Notes: generated by a model not told the origin, from the sequence alone. DNA of 64,000 nucleotides from Fluviicola sp. (GCA_002734085.1 NVXV01000010.1:59053-123052); one strand, 5' to 3'; positions 28,080 to 35,255 are shown, numbered from the stretch's first letter. Numbers and translations are program-made.

Positions 28080-28373
28080 CGTGAAATATTTTCTATCACC
28101 CATGAAACGAAGTCGGTTGTCCATAAAATAAATGCAACGACGCATAAAATATTTTAGAGTGTCCATGAAATTTTTTCACCTACCCATGAATGAAACGCAA
28201 TGATCCCTAAAATTTTTTGCACTACGCGTGAAATTTATTTGGTGAGGCGTGAAATATTTGGAGTGATGCATGAAATTTTTGGTGGAGGGTGTGAAATTTT
28301 TCGAGGGAGTCATGAAATAAATTGGGGAAGGTGTGATTGGAGATAGGTTGTGGATGAAATTTTTGGGATGAGG
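28080..28373 (+). repeat. Tandem array of exactly 21-bp units, 14 clear copies
   Basis: From 28080 the sequence divides without a gap into 14 units of 21 bp, each beginning with a variant of CATGAAATTTTT or CGTGAAATATTT followed by ~9 variable bases. The conserved AT-rich half recurs every two helical turns. Two weaker units continue to 28415. Reading in phase gives MKFFxxx heptapeptides on the plus strand and xFHxxxx on the minus, but stops interrupt the plus-strand frame, so it is not a maintained gene. The array occupies most of the 27873-28569 gap; 27873-28079 shows nothing I can name. Confidence 0.85.
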
Positions 28374-28513
28374 AGTTTATTTGAGGAGTGTTAGGGTGTT
28401 TTTTGGAGGGAGTCGGTAGTAAACGATTATTATCGGATAATTGATTTGTTAAAACCATTTGATTCACTTGTTTTGTAGAGCTTTTATAACTAGATTTGAG
28501 TCAAAAGACATAG

Positions 28514-28554
28514 TGCGGATAAAACACATATGTTTTTTATACACGTGGGGCTCA
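28514..28554 (+). repeat. attC-like half-site at the left end of cassette A
   Basis: TGCGGATAAAA (28514-28524) faces TTTTTATACAC, and the site ends in GTGGGGCTCA (28545-28554), a one-base variant of a GTTRRRY core. The cassette's far end, TGAGCCCAAC at 30306-30315, is complementary to it at 9 of 10 positions. The same half-site recurs at 34018-34059. Confidence 0.65.
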
Positions 28555-28569
28555 ATATGAAAAGACAAG

Positions 28570-30300
28570 ATGGATAATAGAATCCCCAAAATAATTCAAG
28601 ACTTTCAGGAATCTAAAGAATCGAAAAGAGAAATTGACTTCTTGTCTTTTGACAATTGGCTTTCAAAACAAGAGCATAAATCTCAAGATTGGATTGTAAT
28701 TGCTCGTAATCAGAAGGTTGGTGAATTTGAAGACTATTATACAATTAGCTGTCTAATAAGTAGTGTTGACCAGTCATTTAATCGATTTCTATCCGATTCT
28801 CATTGGTTCATTGACAGTTCGTTCGGAATACCTCAGAAATACCAAAAACCATATGAAGATGAACCATATGAAGACGGTCTAAAAGCAAAACTGAATGATG
28901 TTAACTACGAACCATTCACGTTTTCAAGACATTTCAATGGTTACGTCAGTGATTATTTTCAAGTAATTGAACATTTCCTATTGTACTACAATTGCTTTTG
29001 GCTTCAGGAAAGGCAAGAATATCAATCAATGAGCGAAAGTGGTGAGATTATTACCGTATTGAAACATATTAAAGAAAATGATAATGAACAGATCCTTATT
29101 GATGCTCACACACTCAGAGATTATTTAGCTGTTCGAAACATGACCCTTGCAAGATTTCATGATCACAGAAGAAGATCAGAATATGAAATCTCAGATTTTT
29201 TAGAGGAAGAAGCAATTACTTACTCTCTTTCAAACAACGAAAGCTATTTTGACCTCGACTTAAGGATCGACATTCAGTACAAGAATGTCAAAAGTACATC
29301 TAGGCTACTCGGAAAAGATATTGTTCAACCATACCCTTCTCCCGAATCGCATGAGTGGAAACTTGATAAAGATGAAGATGACTACCTAGAATTTGTAATT
29401 GGAAGAAATACTGAAGGAAAAGAGATTCGTTCAACCTGCAACCCTGATGCCTTAAGTAACTATTTTACAGATAAGGGAACTCCGCATTTTTTAACGCCAG
29501 TATACTTTAAGCGTGAAATGCTACAGAAATACTATTCAGAACCTAAAAAGTATACAACTTCAGAAGTGTTGGTAGAATACTTGAATATTTGGGGAATTCA
29601 AATAGATACTACTAATGAAAACTTGGTGCAAGTCTATCTAGGTGATATTGGCCAAAACCTTCCTTATAAAGAGCAACTTCATTGGCGACAATTCAATGTA
29701 GTGCCAAAAGGAAAGATTTCAGAACATAGATTTAAACGAGATTTTTTGACCCAATTTGCTTCTCCCGAAATAAATGAGGCTCCAATAATTCACTTTAAAG
29801 AGAGTTTTGAGGTACTTCAAACGAAATTTATTGATGTTTATGGAAGCACCCTTTTTAAAGCATTAGCCAAAGATGATGAACATCTTTATTCAACATTACA
29901 TATTCCTCTTACGGATGAATGGAAAGAATTAGATGAGCAAATATTAGCACTTGCAAAAATCACTACAGATTCATTTAACAATCAAACATTAAAATCAATA
30001 ACCTGTAAGAAAATAGGCGATCTCGGGACTAGTGGAAACCCAATCAAGGGATTATCAGGTCTTTTCTATGAGTATTTAACACAACAGTATTCAGAAGAAG
30101 AAAAAAGGGATTCCCTAATTTTACCCTTCAACACAATCCAAGCAATAAGGTCTTCAAGTGTTGCACACCGAAAAAGCAAAGAGCTTGAAAAGACACTTGT
30201 AAAATATGGACTTCAAGGGATTAGTAACGAAGAGAGATTTAGAAAAATAGTAGTTGAAATAACTAAAGCCTTCAAAGCCATTGCACAAGGAATAAAATAA
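28570..30300 (+). CDS. Large unknown protein with HEPN-like C-terminal motif (cassette A)
   Basis: The 576-aa cytosolic protein has no signal peptide or membrane segment. The N-terminal ~330 residues are of unknown fold. A central block (TPVYFKREMLQKYY near residue 310, then YLGDIGQNLPYKEQLHWRQ near residue 360) recurs in widespread uncharacterised bacterial proteins. The C-terminal ~130 residues are helical and contain IRSSSVAHRKSKELEK, matching the R-x(4-6)-H signature of HEPN RNases. A defence or toxin role is inferred from this motif and from being a single-gene cassette. The start is 16 nt after the cassette edge and the stop 5 nt before its right end. Confidence 0.75.
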   Translation: MDNRIPKIIQDFQESKESKREIDFLSFDNWLSKQEHKSQDWIVIARNQKVGEFEDYYTISCLISSVDQSFNRFLSDSHWFIDSSFGIPQKYQKPYEDEPYEDGLKAKLNDVNYEPFTFSRHFNGYVSDYFQVIEHFLLYYNCFWLQERQEYQSMSESGEIITVLKHIKENDNEQILIDAHTLRDYLAVRNMTLARFHDHRRRSEYEISDFLEEEAITYSLSNNESYFDLDLRIDIQYKNVKSTSRLLGKDIVQPYPSPESHEWKLDKDEDDYLEFVIGRNTEGKEIRSTCNPDALSNYFTDKGTPHFLTPVYFKREMLQKYYSEPKKYTTSEVLVEYLNIWGIQIDTTNENLVQVYLGDIGQNLPYKEQLHWRQFNVVPKGKISEHRFKRDFLTQFASPEINEAPIIHFKESFEVLQTKFIDVYGSTLFKALAKDDEHLYSTLHIPLTDEWKELDEQILALAKITTDSFNNQTLKSITCKKIGDLGTSGNPIKGLSGLFYEYLTQQYSEEEKRDSLILPFNTIQAIRSSSVAHRKSKELEKTLVKYGLQGISNEERFRKIVVEITKAFKAIAQGIK

Positions 30301-30308
30301 AATACTGA

Positions 30309-30377
30309 GCCCAACAATGGTTAAAAAATCATAGCTGCCCTGCGGGACAGCAACGCTTTTTAGCCGGAACGTTAGCA
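30309..30377 (+). repeat. attC-like site between cassettes A and B
   Basis: Inverse core GCCCAAC (30309-30315, exact RYYYAAC), then AAAAAATCATAGCTG facing CAGCAACGCTTTTTAGC, with a CCCTGCGGG tip and the right core GTTAGCA (30371-30377). Its size (69 bp), stem and asymmetry match integron attC sites. Confidence 0.78.
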
Positions 30378-30387
30378 ACCATTAAAA

Positions 30388-31125
30388 ATGAAAGACACCT
30401 TACAACATTTGAACTCTCGCATCGGTCAACTTGAGTTGAAAATAGATTCGCTTACATCTAACGCAGAATTACAGCGTTTATCCTATGAGGTAAATGCCAA
30501 ACAAGATATCATTACACAGGTGAATGATTTTTACGATTCAGCTTGGCTTAAGCTCATAATCGTCATATCCATTCTAGGTATCTTGGTTCCAATTGTCGCA
30601 CAGTATTTTCAGAGAAAAAACCTGAATGATTTAACTGAGTTTATTCGAAATCAAATGAATGACAGTTTTGACCGAAGAATTGAAGAGCTTGAAGAGTTCA
30701 ATAGAAATAAAATTGAAGGAGAGTTGCTAGAATTCAAAGATAAAATCACAGAGATCGAAGAACAAAACAGTAAGACATTAGTAGAGCTGGACGCCAGCAC
30801 ATATTACCTTCAAGGGCGAGCATCAGTTCTAAGTAAACAGTATTTTCTTTCAATACCGAGTTTTTTAAAGTCTGCCTATTTGTTCCTTGACACCGATCGC
30901 CCCGAAAGAGCGAATGTCCAATTTGTTAATCTCAAACTATGCCTTAAAAACATCAACTCAACAAAACCAATTGAACAATCTAATAAGCTATTGAAGGAAG
31001 GCTCATACAAAATGACGATTGATGAGATGATCGAATATTTCGAATCGCATGATAAAAACGAATTATACAAAGTCAATCTAGAGGCGGTTATTAAAGAAAT
31101 TAAAAGAATAAAAAACGGTGGCTAA
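30388..31125 (+). CDS. Hypothetical membrane-anchored coiled-coil protein (cassette B)
   Basis: The 245-aa protein has an N-terminal coiled coil (LNSRIGQLELKIDSL), one membrane helix at about residues 54-72 (LKLIIVISILGILVPIVAQY), a second long charged coiled coil (residues ~80-135, IEELEEFNRNKIEGELLEFK), and a C-terminal helical-repeat-like region. No enzymatic motif is visible. It starts 10 nt after the core GTTAGCA and its stop overlaps the inverse core of the next site, so the cassette is packed tightly. It could be a membrane partner of a defence system, but nothing in the sequence proves that. Confidence 0.7.
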   Translation: MKDTLQHLNSRIGQLELKIDSLTSNAELQRLSYEVNAKQDIITQVNDFYDSAWLKLIIVISILGILVPIVAQYFQRKNLNDLTEFIRNQMNDSFDRRIEELEEFNRNKIEGELLEFKDKITEIEEQNSKTLVELDASTYYLQGRASVLSKQYFLSIPSFLKSAYLFLDTDRPERANVQFVNLKLCLKNINSTKPIEQSNKLLKEGSYKMTIDEMIEYFESHDKNELYKVNLEAVIKEIKRIKNGG

Positions 31126-31185
31126 CAAAACCTATAAGCAATAGCGCCCTGCGGGACGATACTGCTCATAGCCAGAACGTTGTGC
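31120..31185 (+). repeat. attC-like site between cassettes B and C
   Basis: Inverse core GGCTAAC (31120-31126), stem CTATAAGCA against TGCTCATAG, CCCTGCGGG tip, and right core GTTGTGC (31179-31185). Cassette B begins GTTAGCAACC and ends GGTGGCTAAC, complementary at 9 of 10 positions. Confidence 0.78.
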
Positions 31186-31201
31186 TTCATATAAAAACGA
31201 A

Positions 31202-31960
31202 ATGACAGAAGAAATAAAATCACTTTTTGAGACTCGCCCCGAACATCCTCTTTTTTATGTTGAAAGTGGAAGTAGACTTTGGGGCATAGCAAGTCCAGAT
31301 AGTGATTTTGATGTACGTGGATTTCACCTTCAACCCAAAGAACAGTATTTCGACTTTAAAAAGCACCGTGACTTAATCGAGATAATGGATGGAGATTTTG
31401 ATTTTGTATCATACGACATTGACAAGATGTTCGGACTTTTAGCCAAAAGCAATCCAACGGTGTTCGAGTGGATTAGAGCGCATATCGTTTACTTCAATGA
31501 CTTCCCAAATTGGACTGAGTTTCAAAACCAAATAGTCGCAAATTTCGACTTCAAGGCATTGTATTACCACTATTTGTCCTTAGCAAAAGGGAATATAAAT
31601 CTTATGGAAACGGATAAAAAGTTCACGTATAAAACAACCTTTTACTGCATTCGTGGATTGTTGTCCGCAGAATTGGCAATTAAAATGACTGTGCCTGAAC
31701 TTCTGATTGACAAATTATTTGAGCAATTTGAAATTGAAAATGACATAATTAAAATTGCTAAGGAAAGTCTTGAGAAAAAGAAAAGCAAGTCTGAAAAACA
31801 AGATGTTGAAGCTGCGAAAAAGCCAATCATGTTAGACAAGATTAAAGCTTACGCACAAAAATTAAGTGAGAAGGAACCTGAACGAACAAACGATCCAGAC
31901 AGGTTGAAAGGAATCCTGCGTAATTACAGTTTTGAACTGAAAAATAAATACTATAAATAA
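31202..31960 (+). CDS. RlaP-like nucleotidyltransferase (cassette C)
   Basis: The 252-aa protein belongs to the polymerase-beta-type nucleotidyltransferase superfamily: the catalytic motif reads GSRLWGIASPDSDFDVRG near residues 23-40, with GS and the D-x-D pair. This and the following FHLQPKEQYF and VSYDIDKMFGLLAKSNPT blocks fit the RlaP / RNA-repair-associated family. Members of this family accompany RNA ligases or occur alone, and some nucleotidyltransferases act in toxin-antitoxin and phage defence. The C-terminus is helical and very basic (KKKSKSEKQDVEAAKK). It is a single-gene cassette that starts 17 nt after the core and ends 10 nt before the inverse core. Confidence 0.83.
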   Translation: MTEEIKSLFETRPEHPLFYVESGSRLWGIASPDSDFDVRGFHLQPKEQYFDFKKHRDLIEIMDGDFDFVSYDIDKMFGLLAKSNPTVFEWIRAHIVYFNDFPNWTEFQNQIVANFDFKALYYHYLSLAKGNINLMETDKKFTYKTTFYCIRGLLSAELAIKMTVPELLIDKLFEQFEIENDIIKIAKESLEKKKSKSEKQDVEAAKKPIMLDKIKAYAQKLSEKEPERTNDPDRLKGILRNYSFELKNKYYK

Positions 31961-31969
31961 AATACGAAA

Positions 31970-32036
31970 GTACAACATGGTGTATAGTGCATAGCACCCT
32001 GCGGGATGCTACGACACCATACACAGAACGTTGGCA
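31970..32036 (+). repeat. attC-like site between cassettes C and D
   Basis: Inverse core GTACAAC (31970-31976), long stem ATGGTGT...ACACCAT with inner TAGCA/TGCTA, CCCTGCGGG tip, and right core GTTGGCA (32030-32036). Cassette C starts GTTGTGCTTC and ends AAAGTACAAC, complementary at 8 of 10 positions with one mismatch able to form a G-U pair. Confidence 0.8.
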
Positions 32037-32051
32037 ATAATGTGACGAACG

Positions 32052-33017
32052 ATGAACGCAACAGACTTTTTAGATAAATTTGAGAGAATAAATTCAACTG
32101 AAAACTTTGAAAAAAAGTTTACTCGGAATATTGAAAAGACCTGTAAGTTTTGTTCTAAAACAACAAGTGAAACTACTTTCAACAATGTGCCACACATAAT
32201 TCCTGAACTTCTTGGGAAAAACAACTTCACGAGCAATGAAGAGTGTGATAATTGTAACGAATTATTTGGGAGATTTGAGACTGATTTAGCAAATTATGTA
32301 AGTCCTTACCAAACATTAATCGGACAAAAAACAAAAAAGAAAATTCCGATTTTTCAAGATAGAAAGGACGAAAAAAAAAGCTCTACAATGATTAAGAGTA
32401 TTAATGGAAATCCTCATTTTAATTTTGGGAATAACCTTTCAGATTTTAATTATGATTATCAAAATAATCAACTGAATGTAACTCTAAAAAAGAAAAAATT
32501 TGTTCCAATTAATGTGTATAAAGGATTAGTGAAAATTGGATTATCATTATGCCCAAAAAAAGAACTGGAATCTTACAGAAAAACCATTAAATGGTTATCT
32601 CAAAAAGAAGACAACATTGATAACATAATTTATGATATTCCATTACTTCTGTTAAGAACCAGACTTTCAAGTAAGTACTATTCAAAACCATCAGCATTTT
32701 TATTCAAAAGAAAAGCAGGAATTTCTGAAAATACATATCGGCCGAATTTATGTTTGATTGTATATTCTGGTGTTTTAGTTTTCCAAATTTTTATCCCTTT
32801 TTGCAAAGAAACTGAAAACATAAATCCAAGTGAATATAAATTTCAATATGACTTATTCCCAGCATTCGTGTTTGACTTGGATTTCCCAAAAGACCAAGAG
32901 AAAATAGAAATAGATTTGAATAATCTGCCTATAGCCAAATATGATATGAACTTTTATGGACAAGTGAAAGAAAATGAATTAATAGGATTTAAATACGACA
33001 ATATAATTAGGAACTGA
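32052..33017 (+). CDS. HNH endonuclease-like protein (cassette D)
   Basis: The 321-aa protein has an N-terminal HNH/zinc module: CKFC near residue 31, then VPHIIPELLGKNNF with the catalytic-type His near residue 48, then CDNCNELFGRFE. Four cysteines would bind one zinc ion. The rest (residues ~100-321) is of unknown fold, rich in Lys, Asn, Phe and Tyr. This arrangement occurs in the HNH_5-type group often found in bacterial defence loci and on mobile elements. The cassette ends match perfectly over 10 nt, the cleanest case in the array, suggesting recent insertion. The very low GC content also fits an acquired gene. Confidence 0.82.
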   Translation: MNATDFLDKFERINSTENFEKKFTRNIEKTCKFCSKTTSETTFNNVPHIIPELLGKNNFTSNEECDNCNELFGRFETDLANYVSPYQTLIGQKTKKKIPIFQDRKDEKKSSTMIKSINGNPHFNFGNNLSDFNYDYQNNQLNVTLKKKKFVPINVYKGLVKIGLSLCPKKELESYRKTIKWLSQKEDNIDNIIYDIPLLLLRTRLSSKYYSKPSAFLFKRKAGISENTYRPNLCLIVYSGVLVFQIFIPFCKETENINPSEYKFQYDLFPAFVFDLDFPKDQEKIEIDLNNLPIAKYDMNFYGQVKENELIGFKYDNIIRN

Positions 33018-33028
33018 TAAAACACTAT

Positions 33029-33115
33029 TGCCAACAATGTGTTTAATTCATTGCTAGTTAGAGCCTACTTACGGAAAGTCCTCGCGGACTTTCTATCTGT
33101 GATTTATTTGCTAAC
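33029..33115 (+). repeat. Decayed attC-like junction with strong hairpin after cassette D
   Basis: Starts with the inverse core end of cassette D (TATTGCCAAC, 33026-33035), contains a perfect hairpin GAAAGTCC-tcgc-GGACTTTC (33074-33093) and is enclosed by GTTAG (33057) and CTAAC (33111). No proper GTTRRRY right core is present, so the junction is either degenerate or replaced by a terminator. Confidence 0.45.
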
Positions 33116-33134
33116 TTTAGTACTTAAACATGAA

Positions 33135-33863
33135 ATGAAAATACCTATCATAAAAGGAATAATAGATCGTAGAATTCTTATCAATTATAGTATTGATAAA
33201 GAAGTTTTGGCAAATTATTTACCCAAACCTTTTAAGCCTAAGTTAGTTAATGGAAGAGGTGTTGTTGGGATATGTCTTATTAGACCTAAACAGATAAGAC
33301 CAAAAGGGCTGCCAAAACAGATTGGCATTTCCTCTGAGAATGGTGCGCATAGGATTGCGGTTGAGTGGTTGGAAAATGGAAAGGTAAAAGAAGGTGTGTA
33401 CATTCCTAGACGAGATACTTCCTCAAAATTAAATTCGTTTGCGGGAGGTACAATTTTTCCTGGAGTCCATCATCTAGCAAAATTTACAGTAAATGAGTCT
33501 GATGCTACTTACAAAGTTGCATTCACAAGTTCAGACAAAACATCACTTTCAATTATCGCAAAAGAAACAGAAACCTGGAATAAAGAAAGTGTTTTTGAAA
33601 ACTTAGAATGTGTTTCTAATTTTTTTGAAAAGGGATCAGTTGGTTATTCCCCAGGCGCAAACGATTTCGATGGCCTTGAACTTAAAGCATACAATTGGAA
33701 AGTTTCGCTCTTGGAAGTAGAAGAAGTCCATTCAAGCTTTTTTGAAGACAAAAATATTTTCCCTGAGGGTGCTGTGAAATTTGATAATGCATTACTAATG
33801 AAAAATATTGAACATGAATGGGTTGGTTTAAAAAGTATTAAAAAAAGTTTGTTTGGGTCTTAG
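33135..33863 (+). CDS. DUF2071-family protein
   Basis: The 242-aa protein begins MKIPIIKGIIDRRILINY at ATG 33135; the upstream extension runs through the attC-like hairpin and is rejected. Features of the DUF2071 (YqjF-like) family include IDRRILINYSIDKEVLANYLPKPFKPKLV, then VGICLIRPKQIRPKGLP, then GVYIPRRDTSSKLNSFAGG and GVHHLAKF. The fold is related to acetoacetate decarboxylase, but the biochemical role is unknown. It sits where a fifth cassette gene would be, yet its ends show no complementary cores. Confidence 0.82.
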   Translation: MKIPIIKGIIDRRILINYSIDKEVLANYLPKPFKPKLVNGRGVVGICLIRPKQIRPKGLPKQIGISSENGAHRIAVEWLENGKVKEGVYIPRRDTSSKLNSFAGGTIFPGVHHLAKFTVNESDATYKVAFTSSDKTSLSIIAKETETWNKESVFENLECVSNFFEKGSVGYSPGANDFDGLELKAYNWKVSLLEVEEVHSSFFEDKNIFPEGAVKFDNALLMKNIEHEWVGLKSIKKSLFGS

Positions 33864-33884
33864 AATACGGTTCCCTTTTTCAAA

Positions 33885-33970
33885 GTGCTGTAGGCACGTC
33901 AAGCTTTTAACAATGGAATTTATTCCATTGACAATAGAAGCACCCACAGAATTCAGAGTGCCGTAGGTAC
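33885..33970 (+). repeat. Cluster of REP-like palindromes (two GTGCYGTAGGYAC copies plus one other)
   Basis: GTGCTGTAGGCAC (33885-33897) and GTGCCGTAGGTAC (33958-33970) are copies of one short palindromic element in the same orientation, each followed by a diverged CG-A-CTTTTAA-like tail. Between them lies CAATGGAAT-tt-ATTCCATTG (33911-33930), a perfect 9-bp-arm palindrome. This cluster fills most of the gap before cassette F. Confidence 0.65.
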
Positions 33971-34017
33971 GACTTAAAAATCCTTTTCAAGTAGCGGTTA
34001 TTTGTTTATGTTTATAA

Positions 34018-34059
34018 TGCGGATAAAAGGATATGTGTTTTATTGACATGTTATGCTCA
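34018..34059 (+). repeat. attC-like half-site at the left end of cassette F
   Basis: TGCGGATAAAA (34018-34028), then ATATGT and TTTTAT, ending GTTATGCTCA (34050-34059). It is closely similar to 28514-28554 in sequence and length. The cassette's far end TGAGCATAAC (34567-34576) is its exact 10-nt complement. Confidence 0.68.
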
Positions 34060-34079
34060 ACAATGAATTATATTCCAGA

Positions 34080-34562
34080 ATGAAGGATCAACTATTAACA
34101 GTTTTTTGTTTAATTTTCATTTCTACTTTCCTATATGGACAGAGAGCTGATGGAAAGACAGGAGTAATTGAGTATGAAAGTTTAGAACTAGCCTATCAAA
34201 ATTATGACACTTCATTCTTCAATAATTTAGCTGATTCCACATTTGAAATTGTAGATGGAAACAACTCACTTAGAAGCTTTCAGAATGGACTATCTCCTAT
34301 ACTCGACTGGCATTTAAATAAAAAAGCAGATTTATCTGAATATAATTGTTGGTTTAAAAATGATCACTTTATACTCGAAATTTATTGCCTTAAAAGTTGC
34401 AATACTAAATTAGTCTATGACTTTTTAATTACTGATGAAAAACCACAAATAATATTTAAGAAAGGAAAAAAGAACTGGTATAAAATTAAAAGAACACAAA
34501 ACATGAAACTGGTCAAGGAAACAGAAATGAATGAGAATGAAAAATATACAGTTACATTTTAA
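34080..34562 (+). CDS. Hypothetical secreted protein (cassette F)
   Basis: The 160-aa protein starts at ATG 34080, giving a clear signal peptide (KDQLLTVFCLIFISTFLYG-Q); the ATG at 34053 lies inside the attC-like core and is rejected. The mature part has a cysteine trio (NCWF, YCLKSCN) and no known domain. The stop lies 5 nt before the inverse core, as for the other cassette genes. Confidence 0.68.
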   Translation: MKDQLLTVFCLIFISTFLYGQRADGKTGVIEYESLELAYQNYDTSFFNNLADSTFEIVDGNNSLRSFQNGLSPILDWHLNKKADLSEYNCWFKNDHFILEIYCLKSCNTKLVYDFLITDEKPQIIFKKGKKNWYKIKRTQNMKLVKETEMNENEKYTVTF

Positions 34563-34569
34563 CTAATGA

Positions 34570-34645
34570 GCATAACAACAAATAAACACAAGCGGAGAAC
34601 GTTAATAAGTGGTAGCCGTATTCGTTTATTTGAAAAACGTTAGTC
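34570..34645 (+). repeat. attC-like site after cassette F
   Basis: Inverse core GCATAAC (34570-34576), stem CAAATAAACACAAGCGG against CCGTATTCGTTTATTTG, a ~20-nt variable tip, and right core GTTAGTC (34639-34645). It lacks the CCTGCGGG tip of the 30-32 kb sites, so it is a different attC type. Confidence 0.7.
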
Positions 34646-34661
34646 AGAATAGACAATCAGA

Positions 34662-35123
34662 ATGGATTATTCAGAAAACCCAAATTTTTATTTGCAGGAG
34701 AGGTCTTATAAATCAAAGTATATCTGTACCTATTGTCGAAAGACTTTTAAAAGGAAAGTTTTATCAGATATTAACAAATTACAAACAGAAGAAAAAGCAC
34801 CAAAATGCCCTGAATGCGGCAGGTTTTCAAGTTGGATTGGGCCGAAATTTAGATCTCCAAAAAAGGATGACCTTAAAGCATGGAAGTCTGTTGATGTACT
34901 TTATGATCTTGGGCTTCTTCATTATATTGGATGGACGAACTCTGATGCTGATATTCCGAACTCTAGAAAAGGACTTAAGGATTTTCTTATTCAATTAAAA
35001 GAAGATTATGAACGAAATGTTCGCGGTTGGGTTTCTGCCGAATATTCTATAGAAAATAAAAACCAAATAAAGTATTTTAGTGATGGAATAAGAAATTTAG
35101 AGCGAGCAATACAAAAGATATAA
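34662..35123 (+). CDS. Zinc-ribbon hypothetical protein
   Basis: The 153-aa protein has a zinc ribbon at residues ~22-52: CTYCRKTF and CPECGRFSSW (CxxC ... CxxC). A helical C-terminal region (LKDFLIQLKEDYERNVRGW) follows. No membrane segment or signal peptide is visible. It starts 16 nt after the core of the preceding attC-like site, consistent with a cassette gene, but its right end runs into the degenerate palindrome at 35134 rather than a clean inverse core. It could bind nucleic acid; the function is unknown. Confidence 0.65.
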   Translation: MDYSENPNFYLQERSYKSKYICTYCRKTFKRKVLSDINKLQTEEKAPKCPECGRFSSWIGPKFRSPKKDDLKAWKSVDVLYDLGLLHYIGWTNSDADIPNSRKGLKDFLIQLKEDYERNVRGWVSAEYSIENKNQIKYFSDGIRNLERAIQKI

Positions 35124-35133
35124 ATGCCACTAT

Positions 35134-35255
35134 CGCCACCTAAAAAACACTGCAACAATTGCGCTTCGAATGATAAATCATCCTCAGCTCAATCACTCCC
35201 CTTTCAAATTATTGCTTAATTTTAAGGATAGGAGCGATTTTTTAGATTAGAACCG
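35134..35255 (+). repeat. ~120-bp palindromic family, copy 3
   Basis: Shares AAACACTGC, ATTGCGCTT, ATAAATCATCCTC and GCTCAAT with 18473-18604 in the same order, and its right half matches 20109-20177 closely. Inside is ATGAT-AA-ATCAT in a larger stem AATTGCGCT/AGCTCAAT. Core sequences at both ends are eroded (CCACCTAAAAAAC, GATTAGA). Confidence 0.55.

Noticed and set aside
28080-28373. CRISPR array
   Set aside because: The unit is 21 bp in total with a ~12-bp degenerate conserved half; there is no constant 23-47-bp repeat, no unique spacers of proper size and no cas genes.
28222-28467. Minus-strand reading frame made of xFHxxxx heptads
   Set aside because: It is a by-product of the 21-bp tandem repeat; the frame covers only part of the array and there is no coding-like composition outside the repeat.
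33039-33134. N-terminal extension of the DUF2071 protein
   Set aside because: The extension translates the hairpin of the decayed attC-like junction; the ATG at 33135 matches the expected start of the family.
34609-34998. 129-codon plus-strand frame overlapping the zinc-ribbon gene
   Set aside because: The overlapping frame at 34662 has a proper CxxC...CxxC ribbon and ordered composition; this one is rich in rare patterns and begins inside the attC-like stem.
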